Shown here one piece after another: positions 35,156-44,703 of a stretch of DNA of 64,000 nucleotides. The notes beneath the pieces were generated by a model. That model searched no databases. It worked only from the letters and a program-made list of their open reading frames with translations, and was not told the origin of the DNA. Numbering within the stretch: position 1 is the stretch's first letter; the number at the start of each line of letters is the position of its first letter. The position numbers and the translations under genes were made by a program. The stretch lies in the NCBI RefSeq assembly GCF_010550245.1, contig NZ_JAAGLU010000005.1:271836-335835 (forward strand). The letters run 5' to 3'. This DNA is from Streptomyces sp. SID12501 (GTDB lineage Bacteria; Actinomycetota; Actinomycetes; Streptomycetales; Streptomycetaceae).

Positions 35156-36523
35156 CTACACCCCCACCGCCCGCGACACCACGTAGATCAGCAGCCCCGC
35201 CAGCGAGCCGACCACCGTGCCGTTGATCCGGATGAACTGGAGGTCGCGGCCGATGTGCGCCTCGATCTTCCTCGTCGTGTGCTCGGCGTCCCAGCCCGCC
35301 ACCGTGTCCGTGATCAGGGAGGTGATCTCGCCCTGGTAGGTCGTCACGACGTACACCGCCGCACCTTCCACCCAGCCGTCCACCTTGTTCTGCAGGCCGG
35401 AGTCGACCGCCATCCGGGACCCCAGCGACAGCAGCGACGCCCGTACGCGCAGCCGCAGCTCGCTGCGCTCGTCCTCGGCCGCCGAAACGATCATCGATCG
35501 TACGGCCGTCCAGGCCGACGCGATCAGGTCCTGGACCTCGCCGCGCCCCAGAACCTCGGTCTTCAGCCGCTCGACACGCGCGCGCGTGTCCGTGTCGGAC
35601 TGGAGGTCGGAGGCGAAGTCGGTGAGGAAGCGGTCCAGGGCGCCGCGCGCCGGGTGGGAGGGTGCGTCGCGCATCTCGGTGACGAAGCGCAGCAGTTCCT
35701 TGTAGACGCGCTCGCCGACCCTCTTGTCGACGAACTTGGGCGTCCAGCCGGGCGCGCCGCCCTGCACGGCGCCCATGACCTCCTCCTCGTGCAGGACGAG
35801 CCAGTCGTGGGCGCGTACGCAGACCAGGTCGACGACCCGTTTGTGGCCGCCGTCGACGACGACCTTCTCCAGCATCTTCCCTATACCGGGCGCGATCTCC
35901 TGGGCGTCGGCCCGCCGGGTGATGGCCTCGCCGACGACCGCCTGGACGTCGGAGTCGCGCAGGACGGTGAGCGCCCCGCGCAGGGCCGCCGACAGCTCCG
36001 CCGTGACACGGTCGGCGTGCTCCGGCTCGGCGAGCCACGTACCGAGGCGGCTGCCGATGCCGACAGCCCGCAGCCGCTGCCGTACGACGTCCTGGGAGAG
36101 GAAGTTCTCGCCGACGAACTCACCGAGGGAGACGCCCAGTTGGTCCTTCTTGGTGGGGATGATCGCGGTGTGCGGGATGGGCAGGCCGAGGGGATGGCGG
36201 AAGAGGGCGGTGACCGCGAACCAGTCGGCCAGCGCACCGACCATGCCCGCCTCGGCCGCCGCGGCGACATACCCCGTCCAGGCACCGGCGCCCTGCTCAC
36301 CGGCCCACTTGGCGAGGACGTACACGACGGCGACGAAGAGCAGCAGCCCGGTCGCCGTGAGCTTCATACGGCGCACCCCGCGTTGGCGCTCCTCGTCGGC
36401 GGGGCTGAAGGAGGTCATGGCGCGACCCGGAACCGCGCCGTCCGCCGACCCCGTTCTCGTGCGTTCCGGCCGTTCTGTTCGTTCCGTCTGCGCTGTTCGT
36501 TCCGTCCGTTCCATTCGCTCCAC
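35156..36523 (-). CDS. DUF445 membrane protein
   Basis: Up to 455 aa. DUF445 proteins are anchored at both ends: here a TM at about 54-72 (LTATGLLLFVAVVYVLAKWA) and one at the extreme C-terminus (INGTVVGSLAGLLIYVVS). The intervening domain contains VGALADWFAVTALFRHPLG and IPHTAIIPTKKDQLG, the family hallmarks. The first 30 residues are a repeated ERTERT sequence from a short tandem repeat, so the true start may be ATG 36418 (MTSFSPADEERQRG). Function unknown; envelope role inferred from topology. Confidence 0.88.
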   Translation of the reverse strand: MERMERTERTAQTERTERPERTRTGSADGAVPGRAMTSFSPADEERQRGVRRMKLTATGLLLFVAVVYVLAKWAGEQGAGAWTGYVAAAAEAGMVGALADWFAVTALFRHPLGLPIPHTAIIPTKKDQLGVSLGEFVGENFLSQDVVRQRLRAVGIGSRLGTWLAEPEHADRVTAELSAALRGALTVLRDSDVQAVVGEAITRRADAQEIAPGIGKMLEKVVVDGGHKRVVDLVCVRAHDWLVLHEEEVMGAVQGGAPGWTPKFVDKRVGERVYKELLRFVTEMRDAPSHPARGALDRFLTDFASDLQSDTDTRARVERLKTEVLGRGEVQDLIASAWTAVRSMIVSAAEDERSELRLRVRASLLSLGSRMAVDSGLQNKVDGWVEGAAVYVVTTYQGEITSLITDTVAGWDAEHTTRKIEAHIGRDLQFIRINGTVVGSLAGLLIYVVSRAVGV

Positions 36524-36717
36524 TCACTCCACCGTTCAGTGATCCCTCACACATTGTCCCTTCCTGACCGACTCCCGGAACGGAACAAGAGTTCCCTGCG
36601 TATACCCGGAGGAAGCCGATCCGAAGGATTGGACCGGCTCGCACAGGCCCATCCCGCATCATGGGCACAGCCCACCGGAGCCCCACGCTCCCCGCCGTAC
36701 GAGGAGTCACGCATCCC

Positions 36718-38067
36718 ATGACCAGGCGCCACGGTTATGGCCTGCTCGCCGCGATGATCACGCTCGTCGTGGCCATGTCGGCCGCCATATACGTCGGGGC
36801 GACCCTCGACGACAGCAGCAGCCGGAACACACGGTCCGTCAGCCAGGCTCGCGGCGACTCGGGCAACGACGTCGCCCCCGCGTCCACCGGCGCCTGGGTC
36901 GGCACCTGGGCCGCCTCCCCCGTCGAGGGCGAGCCCGGCACCGAGGTGCGGGGCCTGGCCGGCCGCTCCCTGCGCAACGTCGTGCACACGGCGGCCGGCG
37001 GTACGAGTGCCCGCGTCACGCTCTCCAACCTCTACGGCAAGCAGCCGCTGACCATCGCCCACGCCTCGGTCGCCGTCGCCGCCGCCGAGAACAGCGCCGC
37101 CGCCGACGCCGGCACCATGCGCCGGCTCACCTTCGGCGGCAGCCCGTCGGTGACCGTCCCGGCCGGGCAGCAGATCGTCAGCGACGCGGTCCGGATCGTC
37201 GTCCCGCGCGACAGCGACGTCCTGGTGACGACATACGCCTCGGTCCCGTCCGGCCCGGTCACCTACCATCCGCGCGCCCGGCAGATCTCGTACTCCGCAG
37301 CGGGCGACCGCACCGAGGACCCGCACGCCACGGCGTACACCGAGCGGACCGAGGCCTGGCGGTACGTCACCGCCCTCGACGTCCTCAGCGACCAGGCCAA
37401 CGGCACGGTCGTCACCCTCGGCGACTCGCTCACCGCCGGCAGCACGTCGAGCGTGGGCGCCAACAGCCGGTGGCCCGACGTCCTCGCCGACCGGCTGCAC
37501 GCGGCGGCACAGTCCGGCGCGGACGTGCCCCGCTACAGCGTCGTCAACCAGGGCATAGGCGGCAACCGCGTCCTGCGGCACGGCGGCGTCGGTGTGCCGG
37601 CGCCCAACGCGAGCGGACTGTCGCGGTTCGGGCGGGACGTCCTGGGCCGTACGAACGTCAAGGTGGTCGTGATCGACCTGGGCGTCAACGACATCCTGCG
37701 CGCCCGCGACCCCAAGGACCTGCGGGCGTCCTCGATCGTCTCCGGGCTGCGTGAGCTGGTGGACGACGCGCACCGCCAGGGGCTGAGGGTGGTGGGGGCG
37801 ACGCTGATGCCGTTCGGGGGGTTCCACGGGTACTCGGCGACCACGGAGGAGCTGCGGCAGGCCGTGAACGCGGAGATCCGGGGTGGGCAGGTGTTCGACG
37901 CGTACGCGGACTTCGACAAGGCGCTGCGCGATCCGTACGACCCTCGGCGGTTCCGGGCCGACTACGACTCCGGGGATCACCTGCATCCGAGCGACAAGGG
38001 GTACGCGCGGATGGGGGATGTGTTCGACCTGGAGGACCTGAAGGGCGCGGTTCCGGCGGAGCTTTAG
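36718..38067 (+). CDS. Secreted SGNH/GDSL hydrolase
   Basis: 449 aa from ATG 36718, with GAGGAG upstream. An N-terminal hydrophobic anchor (LLAAMITLVVAMSAAIYVG) precedes a beta-rich domain (about 60-225) and the SGNH hydrolase core. Block I is TLGDSLTAGS (Ser nucleophile), block II GIGGNRVL, block III LGVNDIL and block V DHLHPSDKGY (Asp/His). It is an esterase or lipase acting outside the cell or in the envelope; substrate unknown. Single gene, divergent from DUF445. Confidence 0.92.
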   Translation: MTRRHGYGLLAAMITLVVAMSAAIYVGATLDDSSSRNTRSVSQARGDSGNDVAPASTGAWVGTWAASPVEGEPGTEVRGLAGRSLRNVVHTAAGGTSARVTLSNLYGKQPLTIAHASVAVAAAENSAAADAGTMRRLTFGGSPSVTVPAGQQIVSDAVRIVVPRDSDVLVTTYASVPSGPVTYHPRARQISYSAAGDRTEDPHATAYTERTEAWRYVTALDVLSDQANGTVVTLGDSLTAGSTSSVGANSRWPDVLADRLHAAAQSGADVPRYSVVNQGIGGNRVLRHGGVGVPAPNASGLSRFGRDVLGRTNVKVVVIDLGVNDILRARDPKDLRASSIVSGLRELVDDAHRQGLRVVGATLMPFGGFHGYSATTEELRQAVNAEIRGGQVFDAYADFDKALRDPYDPRRFRADYDSGDHLHPSDKGYARMGDVFDLEDLKGAVPAEL

Positions 38068-38190
38068 CGGGTGCGCGGTGTGGGGTGCGTTTTCGGGTGC
38101 GGGTCCGTCGTGGCTTGTCGCGCAGTTCCCCGCGCCCCTAAAAGGGGCGCCTCAGTCGCCCGGAGTTCACAGGCACCGAGCCGCCCCGGG

Positions 38191-38901
38191 TCACCTGTGA
38201 TCCGACCCCGAGCCGTCCAGTTCCCCTCGCCCGTCCCGCCGCTCCAGCTTCTCCTGCCGCCGCTCCTCCTTGAGGCGCTGGCGCTCCGCCTTCGGGAGTT
38301 TGCGGGTCACTCCGACGCCGCCCCAGAAGGCGAAGCCCTGGACGATCACCCGGGGTGCGCCGGGGTCGCCCAGCACCCCCTCCTGGCTGTGGTCGAAGCC
38401 GCCCATGATGCCGATGCCGCGTACGACGACCTCGACACCGGGCGGCACCAGCACATTCACGCCACCCATGATCGCGACGCAGTTGAGGACCACCTCACGG
38501 TCCGCGAAGTTCGCCTCGCGCAGGTCGAGTTCGCCGCCGCCCCAGAAGGCGAACGAGTTGAACTGCCGCGGCACCGTCCAGCGCCCCCTGCGCTGGAACC
38601 CGCCCATGATGGCGACACCCCACCGCGAGGACCCCTCGCCCCCGACGATCCGGTCCGGCCAACTCCCGTCCCCCACCGGCTGCTTGACCATGCTCACAGC
38701 GGGCGCGCTCACCCCGGCCCCGGGCAGGTCACGGGTGATCGGCGTCAACTCACCGTACGTACGTGCCTGGTAGGTCGCTTCCAGCCGCTCCTCGAACTCG
38801 GCCATGTCGAGCCGGCCCTCCGCAACAGCGTCCCGCAGTACCTCGGCGACTCGTTCACGATCGGCGTCGGAAGCGCGCAGCTCCGGAAGGTCGTCCGTCA
38901 T
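38191..38901 (-). CDS. DUF1707 / LiaF-like cell-wall-sensing protein
   Basis: 236 aa. Residues 5-57 are DUF1707 (LRASDADRERVAEVLRDAVA...RLEATYQARTYGEL), an actinobacterial membrane-sensor module. The middle and C-terminal parts resemble the LiaF/DUF2154 beta-helix-like domain with repeats ending in AFWGG and IMGG (SFAFWGGGELDL, VAIMGGVNVLVPPG, GIGIMGGFDHS). The tail is strongly charged. No membrane segment is evident here. Probably an envelope-stress-related regulator; not tested. Confidence 0.85.
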   Translation of the reverse strand: MTDDLPELRASDADRERVAEVLRDAVAEGRLDMAEFEERLEATYQARTYGELTPITRDLPGAGVSAPAVSMVKQPVGDGSWPDRIVGGEGSSRWGVAIMGGFQRRGRWTVPRQFNSFAFWGGGELDLREANFADREVVLNCVAIMGGVNVLVPPGVEVVVRGIGIMGGFDHSQEGVLGDPGAPRVIVQGFAFWGGVGVTRKLPKAERQRLKEERRQEKLERRDGRGELDGSGSDHR

Positions 38902-38943
38902 GCACGCAGCCTACGAGGTTCTGCCAGATCTCCGCGAGGGAGC

Positions 38944-40002
38944 CTACGGGGCCGCCTTCCCCGACTTCTCGGCCTGCTCGGCGTACATTTTCGCGATCAC
39001 GGCCTCGATGTCCGGCTCCCGCACCGACAGGTCGACCAGCGGATACTCCGCCGCGATCCGCGCGACCAGCGGAGCCGCCGACTCCGACGCCGGGAACGCC
39101 AGCCACTGACGCGGGCCCTCCACCCGTACGACCCGCGCCGACGGCACCTCGATCGGCGGCAGTTCGCGCTCCAGGTCCACCACCAGGGTCCGCTCGCTGT
39201 CGCCCACCTCGTGCAGGCCGGTCAGCGGGCCGTCGTACATGAGCCGGCCGTGGTCGATGACCATGACCCGCGAGCACAGCTGCTCGATGTCCTGGAGGTC
39301 GTGCGTGGTGAGCAGGACCGTCGTACCGCGCTCGGCGTTCAGCTCGCGCAGGAACTCCCGTACCCGGGCCTTCGAGATCACGTCCAGGCCGATCGTCGGC
39401 TCGTCGAGGTACAGCACCTCGGGATCGTGCAGCAGGGCCGCCGCGATGTCGCCCCGCATCCGCTGACCGAGGGACAGCTGGCGGACCGGTACGTCCAACA
39501 GGTCGGCCAGTTCGAGGAGTTCGACACAGCGGTCGAGGTTCTCCCGGTAACGGGCGTCCGGGATGCGGTACATGCGGTGCATCAGGTTGTACGAGTCGAT
39601 CAGCGGAAGGTCCCACCACAGCGTCGTACGCTGCCCGAACACCACCCCGATACGCCGTGCGAGACGCGTGCGCTCACGGGACGGGTCGATGCCTGCGACG
39701 CGCAGCCGGCCCCCGCTGGGGGTGAGGATGCCCGTCAGCATCTTGATGGTCGTGGACTTCCCGGCGCCGTTCGGGCCGATGTAGCCGACCATCTCCCCGC
39801 GCGCCACCCGGAAGGAGATCGAGTCGACCGCCCGCACCTCCCGCCGCTCACTCCTCATGAACCCGGTCTTCTTGCGCACGTCGAAGACCTTCTCGACACC
39901 GTCCAGCTCGATGAAGGACTCGTTGAAGGACTCGTTGAAGGACTCGTTGGACGAACCGTCCGCGAAACGACCGTCCACGTGACTGCGACTGTGACTGTCC
40001 AC
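38944..40002 (-). CDS. ABC transporter ATP-binding protein (ABC-2 exporter)
   Basis: 352 aa from GTG 40002, with GGAG in the tail of the upstream permease. Walker A GPNGAGKSTTIKML, signature LSLGQRMRGDIAAALLHD, Walker B LYLDEPTIGLD and the switch His in LLTTHDL are all present. A C-terminal regulatory extension of about 90 residues follows. Near the start NESF occurs three times (12 bp repeat). It is the third gene of an exporter operon with two ABC-2 permeases 5 bp upstream. Substrate unknown. Confidence 0.93.
   Translation of the reverse strand: MDSHSRSHVDGRFADGSSNESFNESFNESFIELDGVEKVFDVRKKTGFMRSERREVRAVDSISFRVARGEMVGYIGPNGAGKSTTIKMLTGILTPSGGRLRVAGIDPSRERTRLARRIGVVFGQRTTLWWDLPLIDSYNLMHRMYRIPDARYRENLDRCVELLELADLLDVPVRQLSLGQRMRGDIAAALLHDPEVLYLDEPTIGLDVISKARVREFLRELNAERGTTVLLTTHDLQDIEQLCSRVMVIDHGRLMYDGPLTGLHEVGDSERTLVVDLERELPPIEVPSARVVRVEGPRQWLAFPASESAAPLVARIAAEYPLVDLSVREPDIEAVIAKMYAEQAEKSGKAAP
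39913..39948. repeat. 12 bp in-frame tandem repeat x3
   Basis: GAAGGACTCGTT repeated three times, encoding NESF x3 near the N-terminus of the ABC ATPase. Length change would keep frame. Confidence 0.9.
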
Positions 40003-40007
40003 GTGCC

Positions 40008-40958
40008 CTAACTCCCCGTGCTCCGGTACGAACGAAGTCCCGCCCGCCAGGCCAGCCCGGCCAGCGCGCAGCAGCCCGCCGCCACCAGCGGCGGCAGGAA
40101 CGCCACCCACTCCGGCAGGTCGAGCGGATAGGGGCGGCCCAACACGTACAGCGCGGGCAGCCAGTTGACGAAGGCCAGCGGGAAGACGAACGTCACCCCG
40201 CGCACCAGGTCGTGCGCGAACAGGCCCGGCGGATACTGCAACAGCGTGGCGCCGCCGTACGTGAACGCGTTCTGCACCTCGGAGGCGTCCCGCGCCACGA
40301 ACTGGAAAGCCGCGCCCCCGACGAACACCGCGCAGAAGATCGCCCCGCCACTGAGCACCATCACCGGCATCAGCAGCACCTTGAGCGCCGTCCAGTGGAC
40401 GCCGTCGAGGGCCGTGAGGGCGTAGCCGAGCACCAGCAGGCCCTGGGTGATCCGGCCGAGGCGGCGCAGCGCGAACCGGTCGGCGGCGACCTGCGCGAGC
40501 ACCGGCGCCGGCCGGACGAGCAGCGTGTCCAGGGTGCCGTCACGGACCCGGCGCCCCAGCCGGTCCATCGACCCGACGACGAGGTCGGCGATCCCGAACG
40601 CGACCGCCGACAGCCCGTACAGGAACGCGATCTCGGGCAGCGAGTAGCCGCCGAGCCGGTCGATCTGGGAGAACATCAGCACGATCGCCAGGAAGTCGAG
40701 GCCGGTCGCCACGAAGTTCCCGAACGTGGTCATCACGAAGGAGACCCGGTAGGCCATCGTGGACCGGATCCACATCGCGGCGATCATCCGATAGGCCCGT
40801 ACGCCGTCGAGCATGCGCTCCCGGCGACCGAGCGGCCCGTCGTCCCAGTCGGCGCCGGTCCACCGCTCACCCCGGACACGGACACCGGTCTTCACCGCGC
40901 CGTCAACGCCTACGCCCGCGCCCGCGCCCACGTCACCCACGTCACCCACGTCACCCAC
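40008..40958 (-). CDS. ABC-2 permease (DUF990-like)
   Basis: 316 aa. Six hydrophobic segments, for example FVATGLDFLAIVLMF, IAFLYGLSAVAFGIADLVVG and FLPPLVAAGCCALAGLAW, and the characteristic GTLDTLLVRPAP motif of this permease class. Start uncertain: GTG 40958 lies in a 9 bp repeat whose units each give an in-frame GTG (GDVGDVGDV), and ATG 40814 is the first ATG before the membrane domain. It overlaps the upstream permease gene. Confidence 0.9.
   Translation of the reverse strand: MGDVGDVGDVGAGAGVGVDGAVKTGVRVRGERWTGADWDDGPLGRRERMLDGVRAYRMIAAMWIRSTMAYRVSFVMTTFGNFVATGLDFLAIVLMFSQIDRLGGYSLPEIAFLYGLSAVAFGIADLVVGSMDRLGRRVRDGTLDTLLVRPAPVLAQVAADRFALRRLGRITQGLLVLGYALTALDGVHWTALKVLLMPVMVLSGGAIFCAVFVGGAAFQFVARDASEVQNAFTYGGATLLQYPPGLFAHDLVRGVTFVFPLAFVNWLPALYVLGRPYPLDLPEWVAFLPPLVAAGCCALAGLAWRAGLRSYRSTGS
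40931..40957. repeat. 9 bp tandem repeat x3 at a gene start
   Basis: CGTCACCCA three times; on the minus strand each unit reads GTGGGTGAC, i.e. a potential start codon. It spans the overlap between the two permease genes. Confidence 0.9.
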
Positions 40959-41826
40959 CCTGAACCACCACCCGCCGAGTAGCGACCGCCTGCAACAGAC
41001 GCCCCGCCGCCAGCAGCGCCACCGCCCACCCGGCCTGGAACGCGAACGTGCCCAGCGGATCCGCCTCCCCCAGCAGGATGTCCGTCGGCGCCTGGATCAA
41101 CGCCGCCCACGGCAGGGCCCGTACGATCTCGCCGAGCAGCCCCGGGAAGACGTTCAGCGGGAGCACCATGCCCGAGCAGAAGACACCCGCGAGCCACGCC
41201 ATCTGGATGATGCCCGCGCCGTCCAGGAGCCAGAACGCGGTCAGCGCCACCAGGAACCGGAACGAGTAGCTCACCAGTATCCCGAGCGCGACCGCGCCCA
41301 GGAACGCCAGCCAGGTCAGCGGCGAGGCCGGGAGCGTCAGGTCGAAGAGCCAGGCACCGAACGCCAGCGGGATCAGCCCCCGGCCCAGCAACTGGAACAG
41401 GGCCCGGCCCATGTCCTGGGCCAGCCACCACAGCTGGAGGTCGGCCGGCCGGTACAGGTCGATCGCGATGTCACCCGTACGGATACGCTCGATCAGCTCG
41501 TCCTCGAAGCCCGTGCCCATCACGCACATGGTCGTCAGCAGCGCCTGGGCCAGCCAGACATAGGTGAGGGCCTGGGACTGGTCGTACCCGCCGAGGTGCG
41601 GTCTCTCGTCCCACAGGGCGATGTAGGTGTAGGCGAGGATGACGCCGAAGACGGTGTTGGTGAACACCCCCGCCAGCGTGGCCGCCCGATAGGTGGCATA
41701 CCGTCGGAAACCCCCCACCGCGACGGCCGCGTACAACCGCCCAGAACCCACGACACCAGCCTTCCCCAACGCGTCCGGACCGAAGCGCAGGAGCCTAGTC
41801 CGCCCACTCCCCGGCCCGCCACGCAT
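40951..41826 (-). CDS. ABC-2 permease
   Basis: Up to 291 aa. Six hydrophobic segments (AGVFTNTVFGVILAYTYIAL, FLGAVALGILVSYSFRFLV, LLDGAGIIQMAWLAGVFCSG) and RIRTGDIAIDLYRPAD, the cytoplasmic motif equivalent to GTLDTLLVRPAP in the partner permease. The two permeases probably form a heterodimer with the 352 aa ATPase. An internal GTG near 41751 could be the real start, as the first 25 residues are Gly/Arg-rich. Confidence 0.88.
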   Translation of the reverse strand: MRGGPGSGRTRLLRFGPDALGKAGVVGSGRLYAAVAVGGFRRYATYRAATLAGVFTNTVFGVILAYTYIALWDERPHLGGYDQSQALTYVWLAQALLTTMCVMGTGFEDELIERIRTGDIAIDLYRPADLQLWWLAQDMGRALFQLLGRGLIPLAFGAWLFDLTLPASPLTWLAFLGAVALGILVSYSFRFLVALTAFWLLDGAGIIQMAWLAGVFCSGMVLPLNVFPGLLGEIVRALPWAALIQAPTDILLGEADPLGTFAFQAGWAVALLAAGRLLQAVATRRVVVQGG

Positions 41827-41956
41827 TTTCGGGCAGGACGCGTGCCGAGGTCAGGGAACTGATCGCCGGGTGCGACAGTCTTCAAGAGGGGGCGCAGAAA
41901 ACGTTTGAAGTGGTGAATGAGGTCGTACGGGAACGTACGACGCGAAACAGGAGTCC

Positions 41957-44629
41957 GTGCACGACATGAGCGACCAGCCAGAGCCGCAGCAGCCGACGCA
42001 GGGCTCGGCACCCAGAGAACCCGACGTGGAACCCGACGCACAGCCCGAGCAGACGGTCGTACAGCCCGTTGTGCCACCCGTTGCGCCACCCGTCGTACCG
42101 CCCGCCGCCGAGGCCGACGTGGAACCCGACGCACAACCCGAGCAGACGGTCGTACAGCCCGTCGTGCCACCCGCCGTACCGCCCGTCGTCCAAGGAGACG
42201 CGCAACCCGAAGTGGTGGAGGGCGGGACGCCCGAGAACCCAGGGACGGCCGCGAGTCCAGGGACAGCCAAGAAGCCCAGGCGTCCCCGGCGGGCCGGATG
42301 GCGGCGGCTGGTCCCGACCTGGCGGTTCGTGCTCAGCGCGTTCGTGCTCGGGACCATGATGATCATCGCCCTGTTCGCGCTCGGCTACTACATGGTGAAC
42401 ATCCCGGCGGCGAACGCGGCAGCCACCAAGCAGAGCAACATCTACCTCTACGCCGACGGCAGCCAGCTCGCCCGCGACGGCGAGGTCAACCGGGAGAACG
42501 TGACGCTGGCGCAGATCTCCAAGGACGCCCAGCACGCCGTACTGGCCGCCGAGGACCGCGACTTCTACACCGAGTCCGCCATCGACCCCAAGGCGATGCT
42601 CCGCGCCGCCTGGAACACGGCGACCGGCAAGGGCAAGCAGTCCGGCTCGACGATCACCCAGCAGTACGTGAAGAACTACTACCTCGCGCAGGAGCAGACC
42701 GTCACCCGAAAGGTGAAGGAGTTCTTCATCTCGATCAAGCTGGACCGGGTGAAGTCGAAGGACGAGATCCTTGAGGGCTACCTCAACACCAGCTACGTCG
42801 GCCGCAACTCGTACGGCCTGCAGGCCGCCGCCCAGGCCTACTACGGCGTCGACGCCGTCGAACTGACCGCCGGCCAGGGCGCCTACCTCGCCGCACTGCT
42901 GAACGCGCCCAGCGAATACGACGTGATCGCCCACCCCGAGAACAGGCCGGCCGCGCTCGCCCGCTGGAACTACGTCCTCGACGGCATGGTCACGAAGGGC
43001 TGGCTGACGGAGTCGGCGCGGAAGGCCATCACCTTCCCCGAGCCGAAGCAGTCGATCGTCTCGACGGGCATGTCCGGCCAGCGCGGCTACCTGGTCAAGG
43101 CGGTCAACGACTACCTCTTCGACAACAAGATCCTCACCGAGGACGAACTCCAGGCCGGCGGCTACCGCATCACCACCACCCTGCAGAAGTCCAAGCAGGA
43201 CGCCTTCGTGAAGGCGGTGAACGACAAGGTGATGAAGAAACTCGACAAGAAGAAGAACAAGGTCGACAACTACGTCCGCGCGGGCGGCGTAGCCATCGAC
43301 CCGGCCTCCGGCAAGGTCCTCGCGATGTACGGCGGCATCGACTACACCAAGCAGTACGTCAACAACGCGACCCGCCGCGACTACCAGGACGGCTCCACCT
43401 TCAAGCCGTTCGTGTTCACCTCGGCCGTCCAGAACGGCTCGCAGACCCAGGACGGCCAGACGATCACCCCGAACACGTACTACGACGGCACCAACGAGCG
43501 CCCGGTCGAGGGCTGGAACGGCGGCGAGTACGCCCCCGAGAACGAGGACCAGTACTCGTACGGCGACATCACCGTCCGCACGGCGACGGACAAGTCCGTG
43601 AACGCTGTGTACGCGCAGATGGCCGTGGACGTCGGCCCCGCGAAGGTCAAACAGACGGCCATCGACCTCGGACTGCCGTCCGACACCCCCGACCTCAACC
43701 CGTACCCGTCGATCGCGCTCGGCACGTCGACGGCCAGCGTCCTCGACATGGCGGAGGCGTACGCCACGCTCGCCAACCACGGCAAGCACGGCACGTACAC
43801 GATCATCGAGAAGATCACCAAGGACGGCGACGAGGGCGCGGTGACCCTCCGCAAGCAGGAGACCAAGCAGGTCGTGACGCGCGAGGCCGCCGACACGACC
43901 ACCGCGGTCCTGCAGAGCGTGGTGGAGCAGGGCACGGCGACAGCGGCCCAGGCTGCCGACCGCCCGGCCGCAGGCAAGACCGGCACCGCCGAGGAGGACA
44001 CGGCGGCCTGGTTCGCCGGCTACACCCCCGACCTCGCGACGGTCGTCTCGGTCATGGGCCAGGACCCGGTCACCGGCAAGCACAAGTCGCTGTACGGCGC
44101 GATGGGCCTCGACCGCGTCAACGGCGGCGGCGCCCCCGCCGAGATCTGGGCCCAGTTCACGAAGGCCGCCCTGAAGGGCAAGAAGGCGAAGGACTTCGAC
44201 CTCCAGCTCCAGCCGGGCGCCGACGAGGAGCAACTCCCGCCCGCCGACCCGTCGTCCGAACCCGGCACGGACGCCGGCCAGGACAACGGCGGCACCACCG
44301 ACGGCGGCCAGGAAACCCCGGGCGCGACGACCGGTCCGGCAACGGGGGGCGGCACCCCGACGACCGGCGGCACGACGACGACCGGGACCACCACCACGGG
44401 CGGCACCACCACGACCGGCGGTACGACGACCACCGGCGGGACCACCACCACCGGCGGTACGACGGACACGGGCGGCACGACGACGGACGGCGGCACCACC
44501 GACACCGGGGGCACGACGACCGACGGCGGCACCACCGACACCGGCGGCACCACCGACACGGGCGGCACCACGGAAGGAACGACGTCAGGAGTGGCGGCCG
44601 GCGCGCTGAGCACGTCGAGACGGGACTGA
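41957..44629 (+). CDS. Class A penicillin-binding protein (transglycosylase/transpeptidase)
   Basis: 890 aa from GTG 41957 (ATG 41966 is an alternative). Cytoplasmic Pro/Val/Gln-rich head with an internal repeat, then a TM (FVLGTMMIIALFALGYYMV). A GT51 glycosyltransferase follows (VLAAEDRDFYTESAIDPKAM, GSTITQQYVKNYYL, EGYLNTSYVGRNSYGLQAAA). The penicillin-binding transpeptidase has GSTFKP (Ser nucleophile), SVN and KTGT. The C-terminal 100 residues are Gly/Thr repeats (GGTTTTGG type), probably a wall-spanning tail. It polymerises and crosslinks peptidoglycan. Confidence 0.95.
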   Translation: MHDMSDQPEPQQPTQGSAPREPDVEPDAQPEQTVVQPVVPPVAPPVVPPAAEADVEPDAQPEQTVVQPVVPPAVPPVVQGDAQPEVVEGGTPENPGTAASPGTAKKPRRPRRAGWRRLVPTWRFVLSAFVLGTMMIIALFALGYYMVNIPAANAAATKQSNIYLYADGSQLARDGEVNRENVTLAQISKDAQHAVLAAEDRDFYTESAIDPKAMLRAAWNTATGKGKQSGSTITQQYVKNYYLAQEQTVTRKVKEFFISIKLDRVKSKDEILEGYLNTSYVGRNSYGLQAAAQAYYGVDAVELTAGQGAYLAALLNAPSEYDVIAHPENRPAALARWNYVLDGMVTKGWLTESARKAITFPEPKQSIVSTGMSGQRGYLVKAVNDYLFDNKILTEDELQAGGYRITTTLQKSKQDAFVKAVNDKVMKKLDKKKNKVDNYVRAGGVAIDPASGKVLAMYGGIDYTKQYVNNATRRDYQDGSTFKPFVFTSAVQNGSQTQDGQTITPNTYYDGTNERPVEGWNGGEYAPENEDQYSYGDITVRTATDKSVNAVYAQMAVDVGPAKVKQTAIDLGLPSDTPDLNPYPSIALGTSTASVLDMAEAYATLANHGKHGTYTIIEKITKDGDEGAVTLRKQETKQVVTREAADTTTAVLQSVVEQGTATAAQAADRPAAGKTGTAEEDTAAWFAGYTPDLATVVSVMGQDPVTGKHKSLYGAMGLDRVNGGGAPAEIWAQFTKAALKGKKAKDFDLQLQPGADEEQLPPADPSSEPGTDAGQDNGGTTDGGQETPGATTGPATGGGTPTTGGTTTTGTTTTGGTTTTGGTTTTGGTTTTGGTTDTGGTTTDGGTTDTGGTTTDGGTTDTGGTTDTGGTTEGTTSGVAAGALSTSRRD
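42023..42172. repeat. Imperfect direct repeat in PBP head, 93 bp period
   Basis: A 57 bp segment at 42023-42079 recurs at 42116-42172 with three or so changes, encoding DVEPDAQPEQTVVQPVVPP twice. In frame, so repeat number could vary the length of the cytoplasmic head. Confidence 0.85.
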
Positions 44630-44650
44630 CACCGACACTGCGACACCGAC

Positions 44651-44690
44651 GGGAGAGGGGCTGGTGACCGTCGTCACCAGCCCCTCTCCC
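44651..44690. terminator. Strong bidirectional terminator
   Basis: A perfect 18 bp stem, GGGAGAGGGGCTGGTGAC (44651-44668) with its complement at 44673-44690, and a 4 base loop. It separates the PBP gene from the convergent GroES-like gene. Confidence 0.9.
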
Positions 44691-44703
44691 GATTGCCTGC
44701 GAT

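Noticed and set aside
34877..36721. 614-codon plus-strand frame
   Set aside because: Antisense to the DUF445 and neighbouring membrane genes; composition typical of high-GC mirror frames.
38071..40011. 646-codon plus-strand frame
   Set aside because: Antisense to the DUF1707 protein and the ABC ATPase, which carry all family motifs.
41882..44233. 783-codon minus-strand frame
   Set aside because: Val/Leu/Gly mirror of the penicillin-binding protein; no motifs of its own.
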